DNA of 64,000 bases from Inquilinus ginsengisoli_B (GTDB taxonomy: Bacteria; Pseudomonadota; Alphaproteobacteria; DSM-16000; Inquilinaceae), in the NCBI RefSeq assembly GCF_050434925.1, contig NZ_JBNDJK010000001.1:7750001-7814000 (forward strand), written 5' to 3'. How positions within the stretch are numbered: position 1 is the stretch's first letter; every line of letters begins with the position of its first letter. A program made the position numbers and the translations under genes. The notes below the pieces were generated by a model. That model was not told where the DNA came from, did no database searches, and saw nothing but the letters and a program-made list of their open reading frames with translations. Positions 52,183 to 60,744 of this stretch are shown in pieces.

Positions 52183-53090
52183 TCCGCCCTCCCGAACAGG
52201 CCCTGCGGGCGGACCAGCAGCACCAGCACCAGCACGACGAAGGCGACGGCGGCGCGCCATTCCCCGCCGACCAGCGGCACGGCCACCGCCTCGGCCAGGC
52301 CGACGACCAGCCCCGCCAGCATGGCGCCCGGCACGCTGCCGATGCCGCCGAGGATTGCCGCGGCGAACAGCGGCAGCAGCAGGTCGAGCCCCATCTGCGG
52401 CCGGATCTGGACCAGGAGCCCGGCGAAGATGCCGGCGATTGCGGCCAGCCCCGCCCCCATCAGCCAGACGGTGCGAACCACATTGCGCACATCGATGCCG
52501 ACGACGCCGGCCAGCTGCGGGTTCTCGCTGACCGCGCGCATCGCCCGGCCGGTCGCGGTGCGGGTCAGCATCAGGTGCACGGCGAGGACGAGGATCGCGG
52601 CGACGCCGAGCGACAGCAGCTGGTCCGGCGTGGCCCTGAGGCCGCCGCCGAGCGGCAACGCGATCTGCAGCGCCTTGGTGTAGTAGGCCGGCTTCGAGGT
52701 GAAGATGAATTCAAGCAGGCTGCGCAGCGTCAGCGCGGCGCCGAAGCTGGCCATCACCAGGATGATGATGCTGCTGCGCTTGTCGCGCAGGCGGCCGAAC
52801 AGCAGCGCGTCGACCAGCAGCGCCAGCCCGCCGGTCAGCACCACGGCGATCACGGCCGCGATCGGCAGCGCCCAGCCGAAGGAGAACGGGCCGATCGGGG
52901 TCAGCAGTCCGCCGGAGACGCTGCCGAGCGCGCCGGCGGCGGCCAGCGCGGCATAGGCGCCCCAGGACAAGAGCTCGCCATGCGCGAAATTGGCGAAGCG
53001 CAGGATCGAGTAGGTCAGGGTCACGCCGATCGCGCCGAGCCCGATCATCGCACCGGTGATCAGCCCGTCTATCAGCACCTGCGGGCTCAT
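52179..53090 (-). CDS. livH: Branched-chain amino acid-type ABC permease (LivH-like)
   Basis: 303 aa. LivH features: GAIGVTLTYSILRFANFAHGEL near the N-terminus, AMRAVSENPQLAGVVGIDV and the GIGSVPGAMLAGLVVGLAEA C-terminal loop. About eight membrane segments. ATGA overlaps on both sides place it in a five-gene minus-strand operon. Confidence 0.9.
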   Translation of the reverse strand: MSPQVLIDGLITGAMIGLGAIGVTLTYSILRFANFAHGELLSWGAYAALAAAGALGSVSGGLLTPIGPFSFGWALPIAAVIAVVLTGGLALLVDALLFGRLRDKRSSIIILVMASFGAALTLRSLLEFIFTSKPAYYTKALQIALPLGGGLRATPDQLLSLGVAAILVLAVHLMLTRTATGRAMRAVSENPQLAGVVGIDVRNVVRTVWLMGAGLAAIAGIFAGLLVQIRPQMGLDLLLPLFAAAILGGIGSVPGAMLAGLVVGLAEAVAVPLVGGEWRAAVAFVVLVLVLLVRPQGLFGRAE

Positions 53091-53824
53091 GGCGAAGCCC
53101 CGTGGCGGCGGGCGCCGAGATAGAGTTCGGCCACGATCGGGTCGTCGGCGAGGCCGGCGGCCGGCCCCTCGTGGCGCACCTGGCCTTCGACCAGGATGAC
53201 GGCGCGGTCGGCGATAGCCAGGGCTGCCTTCACGTTCTGCTCCACCAGCACGATGGTGACGCCGGCCCGGTTGATCGCCTGCAGCCGGGCGAAGACCTCG
53301 GCCACGATCTTCGGCGACAGGCCCGCCGAGGGCTCGTCCAGGATCAGCACCGAGGGCTCCACCACCAGGGCGCGGGCCACCGCCAGCATCTGGCGCTGGC
53401 CGCCCGACAGCTGCCCGGCCCGCAGCGACGGCCGCGCCGCCAGGTCGGGGAACATCGCATAGAGCGCGGCGATGCGACCGGCGCGCCGGTCCTTCGGCAG
53501 GATGTCGGCCGCGGCGCGCAGATTGTCGTGGATCGACAGGGTGGCGAAGATGTTCTCGGTCTGCGGCACGAAGGCCAGGCCGTGGCGGATCTTCTGATGC
53601 GCCGGCACGACTGTGATGTCCGTGGTCCCCAGCGCCATCGTGCCGGAATGGACCGGCACCAGCCCGGCGATCGCCTTGACCAGGGTCGACTTGCCGGCGC
53701 CATTCGGCCCCAGCAGCACCACCAGCTCGCCGCGCGCCACCCCGAAATCGACGCCGCGCACGATCGGCAGGTCCGGCTCGTAGCCGGCGACGATGCCCCG
53801 GGTCGACAGGGCGGCGGTGTCCAT
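53087..53824 (-). CDS. livF: Branched-chain amino acid-type ABC ATPase (LivF-like)
   Basis: 245 aa. Walker A GPNGAGKST, signature LSGGQRQMLAVARALV, Walker B LILDEPSAGLSP, H-loop LVEQN. The ATG at 53824 shares a base with the LivG-type stop. Partner of the 53824-54624 ATPase. Confidence 0.92.
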   Translation of the reverse strand: MDTAALSTRGIVAGYEPDLPIVRGVDFGVARGELVVLLGPNGAGKSTLVKAIAGLVPVHSGTMALGTTDITVVPAHQKIRHGLAFVPQTENIFATLSIHDNLRAAADILPKDRRAGRIAALYAMFPDLAARPSLRAGQLSGGQRQMLAVARALVVEPSVLILDEPSAGLSPKIVAEVFARLQAINRAGVTIVLVEQNVKAALAIADRAVILVEGQVRHEGPAAGLADDPIVAELYLGARRHGASP

Positions 53825-54624
53825 CAGGCCACCCCGCCGAGATAGGCGTCGACCACGGCCGGGTTGCGCGCGATCTCCTCCGGCGCGCCCTCGGTCAGGT
53901 AGCGGCCCGAGGCCATCACCACGACGCGGCCGCACAGCCGCGCCACCATCTCCATATTGTGCTCGATCAGCAGGATCGACCGGCCCTGCCGGTTGAGCTC
54001 GAGGATCCGGTCGATGATCAGCTCGAGCAGCGTCGGGTTCACCCCGGCCGCCGGCTCGTCGAGCAGGATCGCCTGCGGGTCGGCCATCAGCACCCGCGCC
54101 AGCTCCAGGAGCTTGCGCTGGCCGCCGGACAGCACCCGCGCCGGCTCATGTTCGAGATGCGACAGGGTGACGAAGTCGAGCAGCGCCCGCGCCTTCGCCA
54201 CCGCCGCTCGCTCCTCGGCGGCGACGCGGCCGGGCCGGACCAGGTTCAGCCAGATCCGCTCGCCTGCCTGGCGCTGGCCGCCGGTCAGCACATTCTCCAG
54301 CACCGTCATCTCGGCGAAGGGGCGCGGGATCTGGAAGGTGCGGGCGACGCCATGGGCGATGCGCTGCTCCGGCCCCCGGCGCGACAGCTCGCGGCCGGCG
54401 ATCCGGATCGTGCCAGCGCTCGGCGCCAGGCTGCCTGCCAACAGGTTGAACAGCGTGGTCTTGCCGGCCCCGTTCGGGCCGATCAGCCCCAGCATCTCGC
54501 CGCGGCCGAGCGCGATCGACATGCCGTCCACCGCGCGCAGGCCGCCGAACTGCTTGACCAGGTCGCGCCCCTCGATCACGGGCGCGCCGGCGGAAGCGTT
54601 CGGGGCATGTGCGGCTGGTTGCAT
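53824..54624 (-). CDS. livG: Branched-chain amino acid-type ABC ATPase (LivG-like)
   Basis: 266 aa. Walker A GPNGAGKTT, LSGGQRKLLELARVLM signature, LLDEPAAGVNP Walker B, LIEHNMEMV H-loop. First gene of the minus operon; the AT-rich divergent control region with TTTGATC repeats lies directly upstream. Confidence 0.92.
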   Translation of the reverse strand: MQPAAHAPNASAGAPVIEGRDLVKQFGGLRAVDGMSIALGRGEMLGLIGPNGAGKTTLFNLLAGSLAPSAGTIRIAGRELSRRGPEQRIAHGVARTFQIPRPFAEMTVLENVLTGGQRQAGERIWLNLVRPGRVAAEERAAVAKARALLDFVTLSHLEHEPARVLSGGQRKLLELARVLMADPQAILLDEPAAGVNPTLLELIIDRILELNRQGRSILLIEHNMEMVARLCGRVVVMASGRYLTEGAPEEIARNPAVVDAYLGGVA

Positions 54625-54639
54625 CCGCCTCGGACCAAT

Positions 54640-54676
54640 TTTGATCGATGATGTTTGATCAAAGTTTACACGCGGC
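54640..54676. promoter_or_regulatory. Divergent control region with TTTGATC repeats
   Basis: TTTGATC at 54640-54646 and 54654-54660 in direct orientation 14 bp apart; the second is part of the perfect palindrome TTTGATCAAA (54654-54663). AT-rich against a GC-rich background and lies between livG (minus) and the GntR gene (plus). Probable autoregulatory and operon operator of that GntR protein. Confidence 0.55.
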
Positions 54677-54776
54677 TGGTTGGCAAGTAGAAAATTGGGG
54701 GCAGTCAGAACGACAGCCTGGAGGGTTCATTGCCCGATCGGGACCAGCCCACAGTGCCCAGCACGGACGCGACCGC

Positions 54777-55487
54777 ATGAGCCGGCGCCGGACGCTGTCG
54801 CCGGTCGGGCGCGAGACGTTGCACGACCGGGTCTATGCAGAGCTGCGCCGGTCGCTGATCCACGGCATGTTCGATGCCGGCGAGGTGCTGCGCATCGTCG
54901 AGCTTTCCGAGACGCTGCAGACCAGCACCATGCCGGTGCGCGAAGCGCTCGGTCGGCTGGTCTCCGAGCAGGCGCTGGAGGCACTGCCAAACCGCTCGGT
55001 GCGGGTGCCGCTGATCACCCGCGAGCGGCTGGACGACCTGGCCCGCGCCCGCTGCCTGATCGAGGGCCAGGTGACGGCGCTGGCGCTGCCCAACCTGTCG
55101 GCAGCGGATTTCGACCGGCTGCGGCAGTTGACGGTGGCGTGCGAGGAGGCGTTCCGCAGCGACGAGGTGGACAAGGCGCACCGGACATCGGAGCTGAACC
55201 ACGACTTCCATTTCGCCATCTACCGCGCCGCCGGGTCGGCCGTGCTGATCCCGATCGTCGAGAGCCTGTGGCTGCAATCCGGCCCCTATGTCCGCGCCGC
55301 GGCGCAGATCCATGACGAGCAGCGCGACATCCCGGCCACCCACTTCCACTGGGAGCTGATCGCGGCGCTGGAGCGCGGCGATGCCGGCGGGTCGACCCGG
55401 GCGCTGACCGACGACATCACCCGGTCCTTCCGCCTGATCCGCGGGCGGCTGGATGCCGCGGATGCCGAGGAGAGAGCCTATGGCTGA
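54777..55487 (+). CDS. GntR family transcriptional regulator (FCD)
   Basis: 236 aa. HTH: VYAELRRSLIHGMFDAGEVL, MPVREALGRLVSEQALEAL; FCD ligand domain with ELNHDFHFAIYRAAGSAVLI and HFHWELIAALERGDAG. The ATG at 54777 follows AGCACGGACGCGACC and matches the family start. It overlaps the next gene by 8 bp and is divergent from livGFHM-AKR. Likely regulator of both halves of this transport locus. Confidence 0.88.
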   Translation: MSRRRTLSPVGRETLHDRVYAELRRSLIHGMFDAGEVLRIVELSETLQTSTMPVREALGRLVSEQALEALPNRSVRVPLITRERLDDLARARCLIEGQVTALALPNLSAADFDRLRQLTVACEEAFRSDEVDKAHRTSELNHDFHFAIYRAAGSAVLIPIVESLWLQSGPYVRAAAQIHDEQRDIPATHFHWELIAALERGDAGGSTRALTDDITRSFRLIRGRLDAADAEERAYG

Positions 55488-55836
55488 CACGCCCGACGAC
55501 AGCTTCGAGCTGTACGACCTGCGGGTCGAGGTGGTGGCGCCCGAGGACGGGCCGATCTATTGCGGCGCCAAGGTCGGCGACCATTTCGAGCTGCGTGGCG
55601 AGATGCTGCATTTGCCGCCCGGCCAGGGCTTCTCGATCTACTCGCTGGCGGCGCTGCTGCCGCTGCTGCCGGCCAAGCAGCGGCCGACCCATGCCCATGA
55701 CTGGATGACGACGGATACCGAGGTCGCCTGCCCCGACCCGAACTGCTCGTCGCGCTTCCGCATCACCCGGACCGGCAAGCGCCGGTTCAGCCATGCCGCG
55801 ACCACGGCGGTGCCCTTGCCGCTCCAGGACGAGTGA
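55480..55836 (+). CDS. TIGR04076-type small protein
   Basis: 118 aa. N-terminal YDLRVEVVAPEDGPIYCGAK, KVGDHFELRGEMLHLPPGQG, and a Cys pair in VACPDPNCSSRFRITRTGKR. The layout matches TIGR04076 proteins; function unknown. It starts inside the GntR gene end (8-bp overlap) and leads into the aldo/keto reductase, so it is coupled to this pathway. Confidence 0.75.
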   Translation: MADTPDDSFELYDLRVEVVAPEDGPIYCGAKVGDHFELRGEMLHLPPGQGFSIYSLAALLPLLPAKQRPTHAHDWMTTDTEVACPDPNCSSRFRITRTGKRRFSHAATTAVPLPLQDE

Positions 55837-55843
55837 GGCGACC

Positions 55844-56896
55844 ATGCAAAGATTCCCGCTGGCCCCGGACTACGAGATCTCGCGCGTGATCCGCGGCGGC
55901 TGGCAGCTGTCGAGCGGCCATGGCGCAGTGCGCAGCGACGACCCGGTGGCCGACATGATGGCCTTTGCCGATGCCGGCATCACCACCTTCGACTGCGCCG
56001 ACATCTACACCGGCGTCGAGGAGATGATCGGCCGCTTCCGGCGGCAGTATCGCGACCTGCGCGGGGCGGAGGCGCTGGACCGGATCAAGGTGCACACCAA
56101 ATTCGTGCCCGACCTGGAGGTGCTGCCGCACATCCGCAAGGCCGATGTCGAGAGCGTGATCAACCAGTCGCTGCGGCGGCTGGGGGTGGAGCGGCTGGAC
56201 CTGGTGCAGTTCCACTGGTGGGACTACGACGCGCCGCGCTGGCGCGAGGCGGCACTGTGGCTGGAGGAGCTGCACCGCGCCGGCAAGATCCACAAGATCG
56301 GCGGCACCAATTTCGACACCGACCACATGCTGGAGATCGTGCAGGCCGGCGTGAAGCTGGCCACCATGCAGGTGCAGTATTCGCTGCTCGACCGCCGGCC
56401 GGAGCGGCGGATGACCCGGGCTGCGGCCGAGCACAACGTCTCCTTCCTGTGCTACGGCACCGTCGCCGGCGGCTTTCTGGGCGATCGCTGGCTCGGCGTG
56501 GCGGAGCCGGCGGTGGAGGCGCTGGAGAACCGGTCGCTGGTCAAATACAAGCTGATCATCGACGATTTCGGTGGCTGGGACCTGTTCCAGGCCCTGCTGC
56601 AGGCGCTGCGCCGGGTCGCCGACCGGCACGGCACCGACATCGCCACGGTGGCCAGCGCCGCGATGCTCGGGCGGCCGGGCGTGGCGGCGGTGATCGTCGG
56701 CGCCCGCAACCGCGACCACCTGGCCGCGAACCTCGCCGTCGCCAGCCTCGCTTTGACCGAGGAGGACCATGCCCTGATCGCCGAGGCACTGGCGGGGGCG
56801 CGGGAGATCGAAGGCGACGTCTTCGCGCTGGAGCGCGACCGCCACGGCCGCCACGGCGCGATCATGAAGTACAATCTGAACAAGGGTGCCGCGTGA
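55844..56896 (+). CDS. Aldo/keto reductase
   Basis: 350 aa. Catalytic tetrad in FDCADIYTGVEE (Asp, Tyr), VHTKFVP (Lys) and LVQFHWWDYD (His). Clear paralogue of the AKR domain at 49740: shared segments YGTVAGGFLGDRWLGVAEPA and GGWDLF. It lacks the RidA domain. GGCGACC precedes the ATG. The two enzymes lie on either side of the transporter. Confidence 0.9.
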   Translation: MQRFPLAPDYEISRVIRGGWQLSSGHGAVRSDDPVADMMAFADAGITTFDCADIYTGVEEMIGRFRRQYRDLRGAEALDRIKVHTKFVPDLEVLPHIRKADVESVINQSLRRLGVERLDLVQFHWWDYDAPRWREAALWLEELHRAGKIHKIGGTNFDTDHMLEIVQAGVKLATMQVQYSLLDRRPERRMTRAAAEHNVSFLCYGTVAGGFLGDRWLGVAEPAVEALENRSLVKYKLIIDDFGGWDLFQALLQALRRVADRHGTDIATVASAAMLGRPGVAAVIVGARNRDHLAANLAVASLALTEEDHALIAEALAGAREIEGDVFALERDRHGRHGAIMKYNLNKGAA

Positions 56897-56955
56897 GCTT
56901 CGTCAAACAACTGCCGGCGGCAGGTCGCCGGTCCAATCAAACAGGGAGTACAACA

Positions 56956-58215
56956 ATGAAACGGATCCTTCTGACCACCGCCCTGGTGGCGGTTATCGGC
57001 ACGCCGGCGCTGCCGGCCGCCGCCTGCGACATCACCGTCGGGCTGGTGATGGAGCTGACCGGCCCGGCCGGCGCCTATGGCCAGGCCGGCGCCAAATCCG
57101 TCGAGATGGCGTTCCGCGACATCAACGAGGCCGGCGGCGCTGCCGGCTGCAACCTGGTGACCGACACCCGCGACAGCCAGAGCCAGGGCACCGTCGCCGT
57201 CGACCAGGCGACGCAGCTGGTCAACATCAAGAAGGTGCCGGTGATCATCGGCGGCATCATCTCCTCGGTGTCGATCCCGATCCTGACCTCGGTGACGGCA
57301 CCGGCCGGGGTGGTGCAGGTGTCGCCCGCCTCCTCCTCGCCGACGCTGACCGCGCTCGGCCGCGACGGCAAGACCAACGGCGTGTTCTTCCGCACCATCA
57401 CCTCGGACGCGCTGCAGGGCACGGCAGCGGCGAAATACGCTCTCGACCAGGGCCTGAAGAAGATCGCCATCATCCACGTCAACAACGATTTCGGCGTCAA
57501 CATCGTCCGCGAGTTCTCGGCCGCCTACACCAAGCTGGGCGGCACCATCACCTCGACCACGCCCTACAACGAGCAGCAGTCGAGCTATTCCGCCGAGGCC
57601 AGCGCGGCGATGGCGGGCGAGCCGGAGGCGCTGTACCTGGTCAGCACCCCGGTCGATGGCGCCACCATCGCCCGCGCCTGGATCTCGGGCGGCGGCCCGC
57701 AAAAGCTGCTGCTCAATGACGGCATGAATTCGAACGACTTCATCGAAGCCGTCGGCGCGCAGTATCTGAACGACACCTACGGCACCTCCTCCGGCACCAG
57801 CAAGACGGCTTCGACCGACTATTTCTACGGCGCCTACGAGGCGTTCTCCGGCGGCATCAAGCCGGACGCGCCGGCGGCCGACCGCTCCTACGACGCCGGC
57901 GCCATCGTCGGCCTGGCCATCGCCAAGGCCGGCAAAGCCGACGCCGCGGCGATCAAGGCCGCGATCCCGCAGGTGGTGGCCGAAGGCGGCACGCCGATCC
58001 ATGCCGGCAAGGCGGAGTTCGCCAAGGCGCTGCAGCTGATCAAGGACGGCAAGCCGATCAAATACGAAGGCGTCATCGGCCCGGTCAGCTTCGACAAGTA
58101 TGGCGACATCACCGGCCCGTTCCGGCTGTGGCGGATCCAGGACGGCAAGGTCACCACGGTCGGCGAGATGAGCGCCGCCGAGGTCGACAAGATCCGGGCC
58201 GAGCTGGCGAAATGA
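56956..58215 (+). CDS. livK: Branched-chain amino acid-type ABC substrate-binding protein (LivK-like)
   Basis: 419 aa. Signal peptide MKRILLTTALVAVIGTPALPAAA, then CDITVGLVMELTGPAGAYGQ, the type-1 binding fold with IIGGIISSVSIPILTSVTAPAGV, YNEQQSSYSAEASAAMAG and DRSYDAGAIVGLAIAKAG. AGGGAGTACAACA precedes the ATG. The periplasmic receptor for LivHMGF encoded across the divergent promoter. Confidence 0.9.
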   Translation: MKRILLTTALVAVIGTPALPAAACDITVGLVMELTGPAGAYGQAGAKSVEMAFRDINEAGGAAGCNLVTDTRDSQSQGTVAVDQATQLVNIKKVPVIIGGIISSVSIPILTSVTAPAGVVQVSPASSSPTLTALGRDGKTNGVFFRTITSDALQGTAAAKYALDQGLKKIAIIHVNNDFGVNIVREFSAAYTKLGGTITSTTPYNEQQSSYSAEASAAMAGEPEALYLVSTPVDGATIARAWISGGGPQKLLLNDGMNSNDFIEAVGAQYLNDTYGTSSGTSKTASTDYFYGAYEAFSGGIKPDAPAADRSYDAGAIVGLAIAKAGKADAAAIKAAIPQVVAEGGTPIHAGKAEFAKALQLIKDGKPIKYEGVIGPVSFDKYGDITGPFRLWRIQDGKVTTVGEMSAAEVDKIRAELAK

Positions 58216-58308
58216 TTTTGTAACCGACGGGTCCGGCCGCGACGAACGTGAGGACGTGGAGCCGCTTCAGGAGTCGCGAGGCGGCCCGAACGGAAAGGGG
58301 AGCGCTGC

Positions 58309-59196
58309 ATGACCCGTCTTACCGCACAGGACTTCCAGCCCGAGCTGCTCGAGCTCTACGACTACTACGTCCATGGCAGGATCACGAAACGGGAGTTCCT
58401 CGACCGCGCCGGCGCCTTTGCCGTCGCCGGACTGAGCGCGGCGGGGATCCTCGCCTCGCTGAGCCCGAACTACGCCATGGCACAGCAGGTCGAGTTCACC
58501 GACCCGGATATCGTCGCCGAGTACATCACCTACCCGTCGCCCAAGGGCAATGGCGACGTCCGCGCCTACCAGGTCCGCCCGGCCAAGGCCACCGGCAAGG
58601 TCCCCGGCGTGGTCGTGGTTCATGAGAACCGGGGCCTCAACCCCTATATCGAGGATGTGGCGCGGCGCGTGGCCAAGGCCGGCTTCGTCGCGCTCGCCCC
58701 CGACGGGCTGAGCTCGGTCGGCGGCTATCCCGGCAATGACGACAAGGGGCGCGACCTGCAGCAGAAGGTCGACCCGGCGAAGCTGATGAACGACTTCTTC
58801 GCCGCGGTCGAATTCCTGATGCAGAGCGACCTGACCACCGGCAAGGTCGGCATCACCGGCTTCTGCTATGGCGGTGGCGTCGCCAATGCCGCGGCCGTCG
58901 CCTATCCCGAGCTGGCCGCCGCCGTGCCCTTCTACGGCCGGCAGCCGAAGGCGGAGGACGTGCCGCGGATCAAGGCGCCGCTGCTGCTGCACTATGCCGA
59001 GCTGGACACCGGCATCAATCAGGGCTGGCCCGCCTATGAGGCGGCGTTGAAGGCGGCGGGCAAGACCTACGAGGCCTATATCTATCCCGGCACCAATCAC
59101 GGCTTCCACAACGACTCCACGCCGCGCTACGACGAGGCGGCGGCGAAGCTGGCCTGGGACCGGACGATCGCCTGGTTCAAGAAGTACCTGGCTTGA
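58309..59196 (+). CDS. yghX: Dienelactone hydrolase-family protein, YghX-like
   Basis: 295 aa. N-terminal TKREFLDRAG plus a hydrophobic stretch to AMAQQVEF is a Tat-type leader with Lys-Arg in place of Arg-Arg. Hydrolase core: VVVHENRGLNPYIEDVARRV, the nucleophile Cys in GITGFCYGGGVANAAAVAYP, Asp in YAELDTGIN and His in TNHGFHNDSTPRYD. Matches E. coli YghX throughout. Catalytic triad Cys-Asp-His complete. GGGGAGCGCTGC precedes the ATG. Confidence 0.9.
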   Translation: MTRLTAQDFQPELLELYDYYVHGRITKREFLDRAGAFAVAGLSAAGILASLSPNYAMAQQVEFTDPDIVAEYITYPSPKGNGDVRAYQVRPAKATGKVPGVVVVHENRGLNPYIEDVARRVAKAGFVALAPDGLSSVGGYPGNDDKGRDLQQKVDPAKLMNDFFAAVEFLMQSDLTTGKVGITGFCYGGGVANAAAVAYPELAAAVPFYGRQPKAEDVPRIKAPLLLHYAELDTGINQGWPAYEAALKAAGKTYEAYIYPGTNHGFHNDSTPRYDEAAAKLAWDRTIAWFKKYLA

Positions 59197-59246
59197 GGCT
59201 GCAAGACCTTTCAAATTTGACTGCCTGAACCGCCCCTTGCTTTCCA

Positions 59247-59418
59247 CTCTCCCCCTCCCCTCCCCTCGCGGGAGGGGGTTGGGGGAGGGGGTTCTCTCGG
59301 CTCGAGCCGGCCCAGACTGTCGCACACCGGCACGGACGGCGAGTTCGGTGCCCCTTACATTTGCGCGCGGACGCGCGCAGCCCCTCCCCCTGCCCCTCCC
59401 GCAGGGGGAGGGGGAGGA
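59247..59418. repeat. G/C-tract intergenic repeat, copy B
   Basis: Same organisation as 23624-23790: CCCTCCCCTCGCGGGAGGGG, TTGGGGGAGGGGGTTCTCTC, then core CTCGGCTCGAGCCGGCC, AGACTGTCGCACACCG, GCGCGCGGACGCGCGCAG and closing CCCCTCCCGCAGGGGGAGG. Same orientation, core mostly conserved. Fills the convergent gap between the yghX-type gene and the ceramidase-like gene. Confidence 0.75.
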
Positions 59419-59481
59419 TAGAAGGGATAGATCAGGCCCAGATGGCGCGATGGTCTGAAAAGGTCTCGCCGTGCAATACGG

Positions 59482-60744
59482 TCACCTTGCCAATTCGATC
59501 GCGGCCTCGACCAGCCTCTCGGCCGCACCCGGCGAGAAGGCGGCCGGCAGGCCGTAATAGCGGTGCGCCTCATCCACCTCGTAGCCGCCGTGCCGGTATT
59601 CGCCGGCGGGCGGGATGTAGCCGGGGCAGCCATCGGCGAAGCCGAAGGTCATGGTGCGGCCGGCGAAGGAATCGCCGTCCAGCGCGCGACGAAGGTCGAG
59701 CCCGGTCCGGGCGAAGATCTCGCCCGGCAGGCCGATCAGCCGCGCGCCACTCCAGTCGAACAGGGTGACCCGCGCCGACCATGGCGTGAGCGGACGGGAC
59801 GCCACCCGTTCGGCCCAGTCGATCCAGCAGCGCAGCAGGGCGGCCCGAGCCGGATCTGCCGCCGCAGCCTCCCGACGCCAGGCATCCGCCAGGACAACCG
59901 GCGCCTCGGTTTCGGTGCGCGCCAGCGGCAGCATCAGCTCGGTGCAGGCGGCGCGGATGTCGTTGCCGAGGGGCTGCTCCAAGGCCTGCAGCGCCGATTG
60001 CGCGATCCGGGCGCCGATGAGCTCGGCCTCGGCGAAGGTTCGGTCCAGCCGCGGCGCGGTCGAGATCGAGGCATGCGCCGGATGGCCGGTGTTGATGTCG
60101 CCGGTGCAGCCGGTGAGGAAGATCGCGACGGCGCCTGGATGGGCCGCCTCCAGGTGACGACGGACCGCGCCGGGATAATCGGCGGTGAACAGCGTGTTGT
60201 CGGCGCCCAGCACCACCGGGTGCAGGGCGTGGCATGTGAGCACCGCGATCGGCGCCCCGCCCTCCTCCCGGATGCGCAGCACCGGCAGCGCCGGATCGAC
60301 CGGGCCGCCGGCGTGGCGTCGGTTGCGGGCGATGCCCGGGTCCGTGCCCCGGCCGAAGCCCAGCCGGGCCGGCCGCCGCGCGGCACGGGCCTCGGCGACG
60401 GCGCGGACGCAGGCATCCTCCAGCCGCTGCAGCCAGGCCGGGTCCAGCCCCGGGCCGAGGCGTCCCGGCATGGCGACGGGGCCGCCATGGGTGTGGGTGG
60501 CGGCGACGATCAGATGGCCGTCGGCAAGGCCGGCGCGGTCGCGGATCCGGCGGCAGCTGTCCTCATGCAGGCCGATGGCGTCGGCGACCACCAGCGCCGT
60601 CTCGCCGACCGCCACGGCGCGGACGGTCAGCGGATCATGCATGCCGGTGGCGGGGCTGGTGCGGGCGGCGAAGCCGGACATCGCAAGGCCGGCCGGGGGC
60701 GTCACGTCGATCACCGCCGCGCCGGCTGGCACCAGCTCGCTCAC
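59482..60744 (-). CDS. Neutral/alkaline ceramidase-like hydrolase
   Basis: 420 aa, GTG start overlapping the nagA-like stop (GTGA). GAAVIDVTPPAGLAMSGFAA, VAATHTHGGPVAMPG and a HALHPVVLGADNTLFTADYP block carry metal-binding His, as in the neutral ceramidase superfamily. No signal peptide, so cytosolic, unlike the secreted enzymes. Last gene of an amino-sugar operon; substrate probably an N-acyl amino compound or sugar (inference). Confidence 0.8.
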   Translation of the reverse strand: MSELVPAGAAVIDVTPPAGLAMSGFAARTSPATGMHDPLTVRAVAVGETALVVADAIGLHEDSCRRIRDRAGLADGHLIVAATHTHGGPVAMPGRLGPGLDPAWLQRLEDACVRAVAEARAARRPARLGFGRGTDPGIARNRRHAGGPVDPALPVLRIREEGGAPIAVLTCHALHPVVLGADNTLFTADYPGAVRRHLEAAHPGAVAIFLTGCTGDINTGHPAHASISTAPRLDRTFAEAELIGARIAQSALQALEQPLGNDIRAACTELMLPLARTETEAPVVLADAWRREAAAADPARAALLRCWIDWAERVASRPLTPWSARVTLFDWSGARLIGLPGEIFARTGLDLRRALDGDSFAGRTMTFGFADGCPGYIPPAGEYRHGGYEVDEAHRYYGLPAAFSPGAAERLVEAAIELAR

